NCBI GenBank assembly: GCA_964634465.1
Contig: CAZWLY010000022.1
Span: forward strand, 1 to 40,055
Source: CAZWLY01 sp964634465
Lineage (GTDB): Bacteria; Desulfobacterota; Desulfarculia; G963662305
Direction: 5' to 3'
DNA: 40,055 nt
Shown: positions 8,394 through 18,088 of the stretch, in pieces
How the letters are laid out: every line of letters starts with the position of its first letter
Numbering within the stretch: position 1 is the first letter of the stretch
Notes under the pieces: generated by a model
The model's database searches: none
Told to the model about the DNA's origin: nothing
The model's input: only the letters and a program-made list of their open reading frames with translations
Program-made: the position numbers and the translations under genes

Positions 8394-9014
8394 TCAGATC
8401 ACCAGCCTGAGCAGCATGACCACTCCGAAACCAAAGAGGATCACCCCGGCGACGCGGTTGACCCAGACGAGAAGGCGGGGGGTGAAGCGCCTGCGGATGA
8501 GCCCCACGCCGCCGGAAAGCAGCAGCCACCAGGCCGACGAACCCAGGAAGATGCCGGTGACGAGCGTCGCCGCAGAGCCATAGGAGCCGTCCGCCGGCAA
8601 ACCCAAACCGGCGAAGATGGCGGCGAAGGCGAGGATGGTCATCGGGTTGGTCAGGGTCAGGAAAAAGGTCGAGGCGTAGTCGCCGGCCAGGCCGCCGAGT
8701 CGGGAGGGGTTCCGGGTTTCGGTCTGGGTCGGCCGGCGCTTGAAGGTTTTGACGCCGAGAATCAGAAGGACGTGGCCGCCGATCAAACCGAGGATGAACT
8801 GGCGGCCGACCAGGAAGGACGACACGGCGCTCAACCCGAAACCGGCCACGGCGCCGTAGAGGGCGTCGGCCGTGGCCGCCCCCACGCCCGAGACCAGCCC
8901 GCTGACCCGACCCTTGTCCAGGGTCCGGCTGATGCACAGCAGGCCGATCGGCCCGACCGGCGCGGCGATGGCGAAGCCGAGGGCCAGGCCCTTCAGGAAA
9001 AAATCGAAAGCCAT
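8394..9014 (-). CDS. LysE/RhtB family amino acid exporter
   Basis: A 206-residue inner membrane protein with about six hydrophobic segments, the size and layout of LysE/RhtB translocators. The family motif is seen in ALGFAIAAPVGPIGLLC (residues 11-27), followed by GLVSGVGAATADALYG. The third segment GGHVLLILGVKTFKRRP and TNPMTILAFAAIF complete the pattern. Members export lysine, arginine, homoserine or threonine; the substrate here cannot be read from sequence. Given nearby threonine degradation genes, an amino acid substrate is plausible. The ribosome binding site before ATG 9014 is weak. A strong terminator hairpin separates it from the upstream hflC. Confidence 0.88.
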   Translation of the reverse strand: MAFDFFLKGLALGFAIAAPVGPIGLLCISRTLDKGRVSGLVSGVGAATADALYGAVAGFGLSAVSSFLVGRQFILGLIGGHVLLILGVKTFKRRPTQTETRNPSRLGGLAGDYASTFFLTLTNPMTILAFAAIFAGLGLPADGSYGSAATLVTGIFLGSSAWWLLLSGGVGLIRRRFTPRLLVWVNRVAGVILFGFGVVMLLRLVI

Positions 9015-9145
9015 ATCGGAAGCCGCGTCTTGAGAATAGGGACCCTCAGAGGAGCAAGTGTTTCGAACCAGTTTATGGACGGCGCGAAGTTCTCGCCGGG
9101 TTCAGTAAAGAAAGCCGGCCCTGGCCGCCGCTTTCCGCCAGCCAA

Positions 9146-9177
9146 AACCCCGCCCCGGCCGGAGCCGGGGAGGGGTT
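9146..9177 (-). terminator. Intrinsic terminator of hflKC
   Basis: AACCCC-x-CCCCGGC pairs with GCCGGGG-x-GGGGTT around a 4-base loop: 13 paired bases with one mismatch. On the minus strand it lies about 38 bases after the hflC stop and is followed by TTTTGG, a short U-run. Confidence 0.65.
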
Positions 9178-9214
9178 GCAATCGCGAACCGACCATCGGG
9201 TCTTATAGTCGGGT

Positions 9215-10168
9215 CTAGGGCTGTCGTTCGACCGTCCCCTTCAGGTACTTGAAGAAATCCGACTCGGTGGTCAAGATCAGGGTCGAGTCGTCGTTGGGGT
9301 AATTCTGATAGACGTCCAGGGTCTTGGTCAGGGCGTAGAAGTCCGGATCCCGGCCGTAGGCCTCGCCGTAGATCTTGGTCGCTTCGGCGTCGGCCTGGCC
9401 CTTGATCTCCTGGGCCCGGCGATAGGCCAGAGAACGGATACGAGCCAGTTCCTTCTCCATCTGGCCCAGAATCTCGGCCTTGCTGCCTTCACCCTCGCTT
9501 CGAAGCTGGGCGGCGATGCGCTGCCGCTCGGAGATCATCCGTTCGAAGACGCGTTTCCTGACCTGCTCGACGTAATTGATTCGCTTGATCCGAATATCGA
9601 CCAGCTTGATGCCGTAGCGGGGCGTCAGCTTCTCGGCCGCGGCCAGCATCTGACGGGTGATGGCCTCCCGGCCCAGCTTGACCGGCTGGGAGGCCCCCTC
9701 CACGTCCTCTCCCGTCCGCCCGGTGGACAGTGTCCGGTCGCGGATCTTCCAGCCCTCGGAGCGGACCAGCTCCACCAGCAGGTTGGACGAGACCTGGTCG
9801 CGGACCACCGAGTCGATGATGTCGTCCAGGCGGCTCAACGCCCCCCGCTCGGTGGCCACCGTCTGCAGGAAGCGCAACGGGTCGGTGATCCGATAGCGGG
9901 CGGTGGTGTCCACCCAGATGTACTTCTTGTCCAGGGTCGGAATCTGGTTGGGCGAGCCGTCCCACTTCAACAGGCGCTTCTCGAAGTACTGCACCTTCTG
10001 GATGATCGGAATCTTGAAGTACAGCCCGGCCGTAGTTCGGGGTTCGCCGATCGGCTTGCCGAACTGGGTGACGATGGCCTGCTGTCCTTCCTGAACGGTA
10101 TAGAAGGCCCCCGAGGCGACGAAGATGGCCAGAATGACGACGACGATAAGCAGCTTCGGAGCTTTCAT
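9215..10168 (-). CDS. hflC: HflC, membrane prohibitin-like modulator of FtsH
   Basis: A 317-residue SPFH/band-7 protein. It has one N-terminal membrane segment (LLIVVVILAIFVASGAFY), then the SPFH domain starting at TVQEGQQAIVTQFGKP, and a long charged helical C-terminal region (SERQRIAAQLRSEGEG onward). It ends in the HflC-typical DPDFYALTKTLDVYQNY and TTESDFFKYL segments. With HflK it forms the periplasm-facing cage that regulates the FtsH protease. ATG 10168 overlaps the hflK stop (ATGA), so translation is coupled. A terminator hairpin follows the gene. Confidence 0.95.
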   Translation of the reverse strand: MKAPKLLIVVVILAIFVASGAFYTVQEGQQAIVTQFGKPIGEPRTTAGLYFKIPIIQKVQYFEKRLLKWDGSPNQIPTLDKKYIWVDTTARYRITDPLRFLQTVATERGALSRLDDIIDSVVRDQVSSNLLVELVRSEGWKIRDRTLSTGRTGEDVEGASQPVKLGREAITRQMLAAAEKLTPRYGIKLVDIRIKRINYVEQVRKRVFERMISERQRIAAQLRSEGEGSKAEILGQMEKELARIRSLAYRRAQEIKGQADAEATKIYGEAYGRDPDFYALTKTLDVYQNYPNDDSTLILTTESDFFKYLKGTVERQP

Positions 10169-11202
10169 TTTTTCCGGCCCTCCCACTTCTGGCCTTCCAA
10201 CTGAAGCAGTGGAAGCAGGGTTTGCTGCTTTTCATCGACCACGTAGACCTTCTTGACCTTGGTCAAAAGATCGATGATCGCCTCCAGGTAGAGCCGCCTT
10301 CGCGTCACCTCCTTGGCCTGGTTGTACTCCTTGAGCATGGCCAGGAACCGGTTGGCCTCGCCCTTGGCCTCGTTGATCCGCCTCAGGGCGTAACCCTCGG
10401 CCTCGGCGATGGTCTGGCGGGCTTGGCCCTCGGCTTTGGGGATGATCTTGTTGTACTGGGCCTGGGCCTGGTTGATGATCCGCTCCTTCTCCTGGCGGGC
10501 CTCGTTGACCTCGTTGTAGGCCGGCTGGACCGGCACCGGCGGGTTGACGTCCTGCAGCTTGACCGTGACGATATGGACGCCGGCGTCATAGGAGTCGAGT
10601 ATCTTCTGAAGCTCCTGCTGGGCCTCGGTCGCGATCTGCACGCGCTGGACGGTCAACACGTCGTCGCCGTAGCGATTGCCGACGCTGCGGCGCATGACCG
10701 ACTCGGACACGTCCCGGAGCACGGCCCGGCCGTTGCGAACATTGAACAGCCACTTCTGAGGTTCGCGGATGCGGTACTGGACGATCCACTTCAGATCGAT
10801 GACGTTCAAGTCGCCGGTGAGCATCAGCGATTCGTCTTCGTAGCCCTTCTGGGTGAATTGGGAGCGGATGCCGGGCAGCGTCGCCCTGAAGCCGAATTCC
10901 TCTTTGAAGACGCGCCCGGTCTTGACCTTGATCACCTTCTCGATGCCCAGGGGCAGCTTGAAGTTGAGGCCGGGGCCGACCGAGCGATCGTAACGGCCGA
11001 AACGCAGGACGACGCCCGTCTCTTCGGGATCGACCGTGAAATAGGCCGACGAGCCCAGGAAGAAAAGGATGATTATCACCGCGATGGCGCCGGCCGCCTT
11101 GCCGCCGCCGAACTTGAATCCCTTGATCTTCTCCTTGAGCTTGGCCACTGCCTCGTCGATGTTGACGTTGGGTTTCTGGCCGGGTGGTTGGTTCCAGTCC
11201 AC
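10165..11202 (-). CDS. hflK: HflK, membrane prohibitin-like modulator of FtsH
   Basis: A 345-residue SPFH protein. The short cytosolic N-terminus is Pro/Gly-rich and then charged (MDWNQPPGQKPN). One membrane segment follows (about 38-55), then the band-7 domain from TVDPEETGVVLRFGRY, with LQDVNPPVPVQPAYNEVNEA typical of HflK and a long coiled-coil C-terminus. Partner of HflC in the complex around FtsH. GTG 11202 is used as start because GGGGAG lies three bases before it. The upstream region shared with the divergent receiver gene carries a tandem 12-bp direct repeat that would fall in the hflK leader. Confidence 0.95.
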   Translation of the reverse strand: MDWNQPPGQKPNVNIDEAVAKLKEKIKGFKFGGGKAAGAIAVIIILFFLGSSAYFTVDPEETGVVLRFGRYDRSVGPGLNFKLPLGIEKVIKVKTGRVFKEEFGFRATLPGIRSQFTQKGYEDESLMLTGDLNVIDLKWIVQYRIREPQKWLFNVRNGRAVLRDVSESVMRRSVGNRYGDDVLTVQRVQIATEAQQELQKILDSYDAGVHIVTVKLQDVNPPVPVQPAYNEVNEARQEKERIINQAQAQYNKIIPKAEGQARQTIAEAEGYALRRINEAKGEANRFLAMLKEYNQAKEVTRRRLYLEAIIDLLTKVKKVYVVDEKQQTLLPLLQLEGQKWEGRKK

Positions 11203-11240
11203 GAACTCCCCTCTGCAAGTTGGGTTGTCGTCGTTCCAAT

Positions 11241-11266
11241 GAGTCTCAATACAAGAGTCTCAATAC
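11241..11266. repeat. Tandem 12-bp direct repeat (GAGTCTCAATAC twice) between hflK and a divergent receiver gene
   Basis: Two exact copies at 11241-11252 and 11255-11266 are separated by AA, so the period is 14 bp. They lie about 40-65 bp upstream of the hflK start, just downstream of the hflK promoter candidate. They could be tandem sites for a regulator or a recent duplication. Confidence 0.6.
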
Positions 11267-11271
11267 TTGAT

Positions 11272-11300
11272 AATCTACAGGCCAACTTGGATTAGAGCAA
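11272..11300 (-). promoter_or_regulatory. Weak promoter candidate for hflKC
   Basis: On the minus strand TTGCTC (11300-11295), 17 bases, then TAGATT (11277-11272). The match is 3/6 and 4/6. It places the start point at the edge of the tandem repeat. Confidence 0.3.
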
Positions 11301-11329
11301 GTTTAAAAGGCGGGCGGGCGGCGAAAGGG

Positions 11330-11358
11330 TTGACAACCATCGCGGCGGCCTGTTTTAT
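11330..11358 (+). promoter_or_regulatory. Promoter of the receiver / receiver-kinase pair
   Basis: A perfect -35 TTGACA (11330-11335), a 17-base spacer and TTTTAT (11353-11358). The leader would be about 70 bases, ending in GGGAG six bases before the GTG start at 11437. Confidence 0.5.
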
Positions 11359-11436
11359 TCTAACTATAGGGTTGAGTTGCATTTTGTTTCGGGCGTCGAT
11401 TTCACTTAGCTGAAACTCAATTAAAGGGAGCGTTAG

Positions 11437-11835
11437 GTGGACGTCAAAATCCTGATCATCGACGACGACGACGACTTTTCCGAGGCCACCCAAGCCATCC
11501 TGGAGGCCGGCGGCTACAGCGTGGTCAGGGCCGCCGACGGCAAGGAGGGGTTGGCCCTGGTCAAATCGGAAGACCCCGACGTGATCGTCCTGGACATCAT
11601 GATGGACTCCATATTCGAGGGTCTTCAGGTTTCGACCACGCTCAAAAACGACCCTGAATACCTTGACTGGCGGGATATCCCGATCATCATGTGCTCCTCG
11701 GTCAAGGCGGACACCGGCGAGCGGTTCGCTTTGCCTGACGGCCGCCAACTGACCGGCGACGCCTACCTGGACAAGCCGGTCAAGGCCCAGACGCTTCTGG
11801 CCACGGTGGAGCAGGTCCTGGCCGCCTCCGACTAA
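11437..11835 (+). CDS. Stand-alone response regulator receiver protein
   Basis: A 132-residue single receiver domain without an output domain. The acidic cluster IIDDDDDF is at 8-14, the phosphoacceptor is Asp53 (VIVLDIMM), the Ser pair is at 87-88 and the conserved Lys113 is in LDKPVK. All catalytic residues are present. An insertion between strand 4 and the lysine (ADTGERFALPDGRQLTGDA) is longer than usual. GTG 11437 has GGGAG six bases upstream. The next gene, a receiver-kinase, begins 3 bp after its stop, so it is the likely phospho-partner. With no DNA-binding part it must act by protein contact or phosphotransfer. Confidence 0.88.
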   Translation: MDVKILIIDDDDDFSEATQAILEAGGYSVVRAADGKEGLALVKSEDPDVIVLDIMMDSIFEGLQVSTTLKNDPEYLDWRDIPIIMCSSVKADTGERFALPDGRQLTGDAYLDKPVKAQTLLATVEQVLAASD

Positions 11836-11838
11836 CCC

Positions 11839-12951
11839 ATGCCAGAGGACAAACCCCGGGTCCTGGTCATCTTCGACCAGGCGACCGCCTGCCGAGCCTG
11901 TGACCAGGTGCTCTCGGCTCACGGTTTTGAGACCGTGGTCTGCCAGGACGGCGCCCGGGGGGTGGCCCTGTTCCGGGATCAGCGGCCCGACGCCGTGCTG
12001 GTCGATTATCACTTGCCCGACATTCCCGGCACCGAGGTCCTCAAGCGGATCGGCCAGATCGACCCGTTGGTGCCGGCGATCATGGTCACCGGCCGGGCGA
12101 CGCTGGAGACGGCCATGGCGGCCATCAAGCTGGGCGCTTACGACTTCATGCCCATGCCCTTCACTCCCGACGAGCTGACCGCCGCGGTCAAGGGGGCGTT
12201 GAAACGGCGGGCCCTCAACCTGGAGACCCAACGGCTCAAGGAAGAGAAGGAGGCCCTGGAGCGCAACTTCGTCACCTTTGTCACCCATCAGTTGCGCTCG
12301 CCGCTGGTGGCCATGGCCCAATTCTTCGAGGTGCTGGTCTCGGGCGCGGCCGGGCCGCTGAGCCAGAAGCAACAGGATATCATCGAAAAGATTTACGACC
12401 GGCTCCAGGACATGCTGACCCTGATCAACAACTGGCTGGACTTGAGCCGGGTCAAGGCCGGGGTGATCGTCGAACGACTGGCCCCCCTGGAGGCGGCGGC
12501 CTTCACCGCCAAGGTGGTCGCCGATCATCAGCCCATCGCCGAGGCGGCCGGGGCGAGTCTCGACTGGCGGCCGCCGGCCGGAGAGGTGATGATAACCGCC
12601 GACGGTGAGTCGCTGGCCCAGGCCCTGGCCAACCTGATCACCAACGCCATCAAGTACGCCGGCGGCGAGGACAGACCGGCGGTGGTGGAGGTCGGCCTGA
12701 AGGTCAAAAACGGTCAGGCCGTCATCTCGGTCGCCGACAACGGACCGGGCATCCCCCAGGAGTTCATACCCTTCCTGTTCGACGAATTCTCCCGGGCCAA
12801 GCAGCGCGGCAAGAAGACGGCCGGCTCCGGCCTCGGTCTGGCCCTGGCCAACCGGATCGTCGTCGAGCACGGCGGGGTCATCACCGTGGATACCCGAGAG
12901 GGCCACGGCACCACCTTCTCGATTATCCTGCCCCTGGCCAAAGAGGGTTAG
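11839..12951 (+). CDS. Hybrid histidine kinase with an atypical N-terminal receiver
   Basis: A 370-residue soluble protein. Residues 1-120 are a receiver domain and 140-370 a histidine kinase: H-box FVTHQLRSPL with His150, N-box NLITNAIKYAGG, DNGPGIP, FLFDEFSR and GSGLGLALA. The kinase motifs look intact. The receiver keeps its phospho-acceptor Asp56 and Thr84. However, the first of the two Mg-binding acids is Phe12 (VIFDQ) and the conserved lysine is Met106 (YDFMPMPF in place of the usual x-K-P-F). Phosphorylation of this receiver should therefore be impaired, and it may be a constitutive or ligand-type signalling module. No membrane segment, so the input is cytosolic. Paired with the receiver 3 bp upstream. 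Confidence 0.88.
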   Translation: MPEDKPRVLVIFDQATACRACDQVLSAHGFETVVCQDGARGVALFRDQRPDAVLVDYHLPDIPGTEVLKRIGQIDPLVPAIMVTGRATLETAMAAIKLGAYDFMPMPFTPDELTAAVKGALKRRALNLETQRLKEEKEALERNFVTFVTHQLRSPLVAMAQFFEVLVSGAAGPLSQKQQDIIEKIYDRLQDMLTLINNWLDLSRVKAGVIVERLAPLEAAAFTAKVVADHQPIAEAAGASLDWRPPAGEVMITADGESLAQALANLITNAIKYAGGEDRPAVVEVGLKVKNGQAVISVADNGPGIPQEFIPFLFDEFSRAKQRGKKTAGSGLGLALANRIVVEHGGVITVDTREGHGTTFSIILPLAKEG

Positions 12952-12980
12952 CGGCGTCCCTGAACCAGCCCCTGAATCCA

Positions 12981-13009
12981 AACGGGCGGCCCGCCTGAAG
13001 GCCGCCGTT
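12981..13009. terminator. Probable bidirectional terminator hairpin
   Basis: AACGGGCGGCC and GGCCGCCGTT pair with one bulge around a short loop, between the convergent ends of the receiver-kinase and the coiled-coil gene. No clear U-tract on either side, so termination strength is uncertain. Confidence 0.4.
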
Positions 13010-13041
13010 CCCTATCTGCCGTCCGTTACGGGGCGGAAGAC

Positions 13042-13209
13042 CTAGCCAGGCTGATCGGCGCCGGCCAGTTTGGCCTTCAGGGCCTCGATCTGCTCCTCCA
13101 GCTCCTCAATGCGGGCGAAATGGGCCGGTTTCAGCCCGTGGGCCGGCAAGGCCGCCTCCAACTCGGCCAGCTCCTCTTCCAGGTTGGCCAACAGTTCCCG
13201 GTCGTTCAT
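13042..13209 (-). CDS. Small coiled-coil protein of unknown function
   Basis: A 55-residue acidic protein. It has two predicted helices rich in Leu, Glu and Ala (LLANLEEELAELEAAL and IEELEEQIEALKAKL) separated by HGLKPAHF, giving a hairpin coiled coil. ATG 13209 overlaps the stop of the radical SAM gene (ATGA), so it is translationally coupled and very likely expressed. I do not recognise a family. The tight coupling suggests a role with the radical SAM protein, possibly as a stabiliser or scaffold. Confidence 0.65.
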   Translation of the reverse strand: MNDRELLANLEEELAELEAALPAHGLKPAHFARIEELEEQIEALKAKLAGADQPG

Positions 13210-15680
13210 GACGTCTCGCCCTCGAATATGGTCTTGAGTTTGAGCACCCGGATGTCGCTCGGTTCGAGGCCCAGGGCGCAGCCGACCACCTCTTCGGGCC
13301 TGGGCGTCGGTCCCTGGGCGGCCGGGATCAGGGTCAGTTCGTACTCGCCGGGATAGACCTGGCTGAAGGAGACCACCGCCGGCCTGAGATCGAAGCGCTG
13401 GACCTTGTTCGGCCGGCGGCGCTCGTAGGGGACCGACTCCCGAGCCATGAACTCGTCGATGCGTCCCTCCTCCGGGAGCGCCACACCTTCTTTGAGGCTG
13501 ATCCGGTAAAGGGCGGCGGCCGGCCTGACCCGGCGCTCGGCCGGGGCCAGACAGGTTACGGTCAACCCTTCGGGCAACTGCTCGGATAAGGCCTTCAGCA
13601 ACGTTTTCAAGTCCCGGGAGTCGAGGATCTCGGCCTGGGCGTACTCGTCCAGGGACTCGGCCCCCACCGGCAAGGCCTCGAAAAAGGACAGCTTGGGTTG
13701 GGGATGGAAGCCCTGGGAGTAGGCCAGCCTTATCCCGGCCCGGCGAAAGGCCCGCTGGAAGATCGAGGCCATCTCCAGGTGACCCAGGAAGCGGGCCGGT
13801 CCCAACTTCTGGTAGGTGAAGGCCACCCGTCTCGGTTTGGTCGGCCGGTCGGCGGGCGGTCTGATAGTCACCGCCTGGCCCTCGACGGTGACCGGCTCGA
13901 TGGTCTCGAAGTCGCACACGCCGCAGCCCTGGCAGCCCTCGGTGCGGCAGTCCGGGGTCTGTTCGGCGGCCGAGGCCTTGGCCCGCTCGGCTAGAAGGAA
14001 CTCCTTGTCCGAGACGGCCAGGTGGTCCCAGGGCAGGAGTGCGTCCAGGGGCCGCTCGGCCAGGTAGTCGGCCAGCGACAGCCCTTCGGCCGCCAAGGCC
14101 TCGGCCCAGGGCCGCCAGTCGAAGTGCTCGCTCCAGGCCTCGAACCGGGCCCCGTTTCGCCAGGCCCGCCAGATCACCCGGCCCAGCCGGCGGTCGCCGC
14201 GGGAGAGAAGGCCCTCCAGTTGGGCGACCAGAGCGCTGTTCCATTTGATCCTCACCCCTTTGACCCGCCGGAACATCGACTTGACCCGCCGGATCCTGGC
14301 CTGGGCCTCTTCGGCGACGAGCTGGGCCTCCCACTGGAAGGGGGTGTGCGGCTTGGGCACGAAGGGCGACAGAGAGACGTTGAGCCGCAGGCCCGGCGCC
14401 CGCTTGGAGACGGCCCGGACCAGCTCGACGATCGACTCGAGGTCTTCCTCGGTCTCGGTGGGCAGGCCGAGCATGAAGTAAAACTTGAGCAGGCGCCAGC
14501 CGGCTTCGAGGGCGGTCTCGGCCGAGGTCAAAATCTCGTCCTCGGTGATGTTCTTGTTGATCACCGCCCGCAGCCTGGCGCTGCCCGCCTCCGGGGCCAG
14601 GGTGAAGCCGGTGGCGCGGACCCGTCTGATCAACTCGGCCGTCTGAGGGGTCAGCGAGTCCACCCTGAGCGATGGCAGCGAGACCGAGACCCGCTCCGGT
14701 CCCAGCCGGGCCATCAAGGCCGTCAGGAGGGGATTCAGGCAGGAGTAGTCGCCGGCCGAAAGAGAGAGCAAGGACAACTCGTCATAGCCGGTGCGCTTCA
14801 GCGAGGCCAGGGTGAGGTTGTAGACCTCCTTGGGACTGCGCTCCCTGACCGGACGGTAGATCATCCCGGCCTGGCAGAACCGGCAGCCGCGGGTGCACCC
14901 CCGGGCCAGTTCGATGGACAGGCGGTCGTGGACCGGCTTGCCGTAGGGCACCAGCGGCGCTTTGAGCGCGAAGGCGACGTCGAGATCGGGCAGGGTCCTT
15001 TTGGTCACCGTCTTCGGCGCAGGATCGATCGGTTCGATGGCGGTCAGCCGCCCGGCCTCAAACACCGGCCGGTAGAGCGAGGGCACGTAGACGCCGCCCA
15101 GTTGGGCCAGGGACTCGATCGTCTCCCGCCTCGATCTGCCCTCGGCCCTGGCCCGACCGACCAGCCGGGCGATCTCCACCGCCGCCTCCTCGCCGTCCCC
15201 CAGAAGCACGGCGTCGAAGAAATCGGCCAGCGGCTCGGGGGAAAAGGCGGCCGGTCCGCCGGCCAGGACGATCGGGTCGGTCTCGGAGCGCTCGGCGGCC
15301 AGGAGCGGAATGCCGCCCAGGTCGAGGAGGGTCAAGACATTGGTCGCCGCCATCTCGTGGGGCAGGGAGACGCCGACCAGGTCGAAGTCGCCCAGCCGGC
15401 GGCCCGACTCGAGGCTGGTCAGCGGTCGGCCCAGCCGGCGCAAGTGCGCCTCCAGTTCCGGCTCGGGGGTGAACGCCCGCTCGCAGGCCACGCCTTCGGC
15501 GGCGTTCAGGGCGTGGTAGACGATCTTGTAACCCAAATGGGACATGCCCAGGTCGTAGGCGTCGGGAAAGAGCAGCGCCACCTTGACCTGGGCCCGATCC
15601 AGGTCCTTTTTCGCCGCATTGGTCTCGTTGCCCAGGAACCGGCTCGGTCCCTGGATCGTTTCCAGCAACTTATCGTCCAT
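13206..15680 (-). CDS. Radical SAM protein, TIGR03960 family fused to a DUF2344 (TIGR03936) domain
   Basis: An 824-residue fusion. Residues 30-200 form a B12-binding-like Rossmann region (KVALLFPDAYDLGMSHLG). The radical SAM core follows, with the [4Fe-4S] motif CTRGCRFC (Cys262, 266, 269). A cysteine-rich linker around 575-590 (CRTEGCQGCGVC) could hold a second cluster or zinc. The C-terminal ~210 residues are a DUF2344 domain (RVAFTYQKLGPARFLGHLEM, GFHPQPKLSF). This architecture is widespread in deltaproteobacteria and Firmicutes, often near RNase G or ribosomal protein genes, and is suspected of RNA modification; its reaction is not established. ATG 15680 has only a weak AGAG upstream. The 55-residue coiled-coil gene overlaps its stop codon. 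Confidence 0.9.
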   Translation of the reverse strand: MDDKLLETIQGPSRFLGNETNAAKKDLDRAQVKVALLFPDAYDLGMSHLGYKIVYHALNAAEGVACERAFTPEPELEAHLRRLGRPLTSLESGRRLGDFDLVGVSLPHEMAATNVLTLLDLGGIPLLAAERSETDPIVLAGGPAAFSPEPLADFFDAVLLGDGEEAAVEIARLVGRARAEGRSRRETIESLAQLGGVYVPSLYRPVFEAGRLTAIEPIDPAPKTVTKRTLPDLDVAFALKAPLVPYGKPVHDRLSIELARGCTRGCRFCQAGMIYRPVRERSPKEVYNLTLASLKRTGYDELSLLSLSAGDYSCLNPLLTALMARLGPERVSVSLPSLRVDSLTPQTAELIRRVRATGFTLAPEAGSARLRAVINKNITEDEILTSAETALEAGWRLLKFYFMLGLPTETEEDLESIVELVRAVSKRAPGLRLNVSLSPFVPKPHTPFQWEAQLVAEEAQARIRRVKSMFRRVKGVRIKWNSALVAQLEGLLSRGDRRLGRVIWRAWRNGARFEAWSEHFDWRPWAEALAAEGLSLADYLAERPLDALLPWDHLAVSDKEFLLAERAKASAAEQTPDCRTEGCQGCGVCDFETIEPVTVEGQAVTIRPPADRPTKPRRVAFTYQKLGPARFLGHLEMASIFQRAFRRAGIRLAYSQGFHPQPKLSFFEALPVGAESLDEYAQAEILDSRDLKTLLKALSEQLPEGLTVTCLAPAERRVRPAAALYRISLKEGVALPEEGRIDEFMARESVPYERRRPNKVQRFDLRPAVVSFSQVYPGEYELTLIPAAQGPTPRPEEVVGCALGLEPSDIRVLKLKTIFEGETS

Positions 15681-15781
15681 GCTCTAGCTTTGTGTCTGCG
15701 GGATCGGCCTCGCCGCCCGTTCGGCTCCCCGACTCGGGCAAAGGCCGCCGGTTGGGAATCCGTCTTGCGCCGGCCGGCGGT

Positions 15782-16027
15782 TCACCCCTCGGACCAAATC
15801 TCGTCCCAACCGACGGTCTCGTAGGCGAATTCCTCGATATCGGGGCGACAGTCGAGGCCTTTGTGCTCGCATTCGTCACAGGTGAACCGGGGCCACCAGT
15901 TGGCCACGGCGATGTCCAGGCAGAAGGGGTAGTGGGGGCAGAAGGGATTTCTCGATCCGGCCTTGTTGACGGGATTGGGGTTCATCTCGTCGCGCACCGG
16001 CGCTCTGTCTTCCCGATCCTGAACCAT
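15782..16027 (-). CDS. Small cysteine-rich (zinc-ribbon-like) protein
   Basis: An 81-residue protein with Cys30, 36, 50, 53 and 60 in the pattern CPHYPFC, CDEC and C, plus Trp/Phe residues around WWPRFTC. This looks like a small zinc-binding treble-clef or ribbon domain. The sequence resembles short uncharacterised proteins I associate with deltaproteobacteria, but I cannot name a family. ATG 16027 has AAGGAAGG five bases upstream, a strong site. It lies 25 bp downstream of selB on the same strand and about 100 bp before the radical SAM gene, so it is probably co-transcribed with selB. Confidence 0.75.
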   Translation of the reverse strand: MVQDREDRAPVRDEMNPNPVNKAGSRNPFCPHYPFCLDIAVANWWPRFTCDECEHKGLDCRPDIEEFAYETVGWDEIWSEG

Positions 16028-16052
16028 TCCGACCTTCCTTGTCTTTGTCGGT

Positions 16053-17966
<1,914 letters not shown>

Positions 17967-17997
17967 AGCGACGACGCCCGTAACATGGTAGTCTGTC

Positions 17998-18026
17998 AGC
18001 TTATTGGCGGCGGCGGGAGTTGTCAA
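17998..18026 (-). promoter_or_regulatory. Promoter candidate for selB
   Basis: On the minus strand a perfect -35 TTGACA (18026-18021), a 17-base spacer and a weak -10 TAAGCT (18003-17998), about 30 bp upstream of the selB start. Confidence 0.4.
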
Positions 18027-18048
18027 CCGCTTTCCGGGTCGTTTGGGG

Positions 18049-18077
18049 TGGACTACTTCGGCCCATGGGGCTATCAT
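18049..18077 (+). promoter_or_regulatory. Promoter of plsC, very close to its start codon
   Basis: TGGACT (18049-18054), 17 bases, TATCAT (18072-18077), matching 4/6 and 5/6. The expected start point is only about 4-5 bases before ATG 18089, leaving no room for a Shine-Dalgarno sequence, and none is seen. Confidence 0.45.
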
Positions 18078-18088
18078 GATGTGTCGCC

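Noticed and set aside
11275..12981. 568-codon minus-strand frame opposite the receiver and kinase genes
   Set aside because: Antisense shadow; it crosses two real genes and their promoter.
15681..15781. Possible tRNA-Sec near selB
   Set aside because: The 101-bp gap is GC-rich and folded-looking but has no tRNA T-loop, anticodon arm or CCA-type end on either strand.
14022..15824. 600-codon plus-strand frame opposite the radical SAM gene
   Set aside because: Low-complexity Gly/Arg/Gln/Pro composition, no domain and no ribosome binding site.
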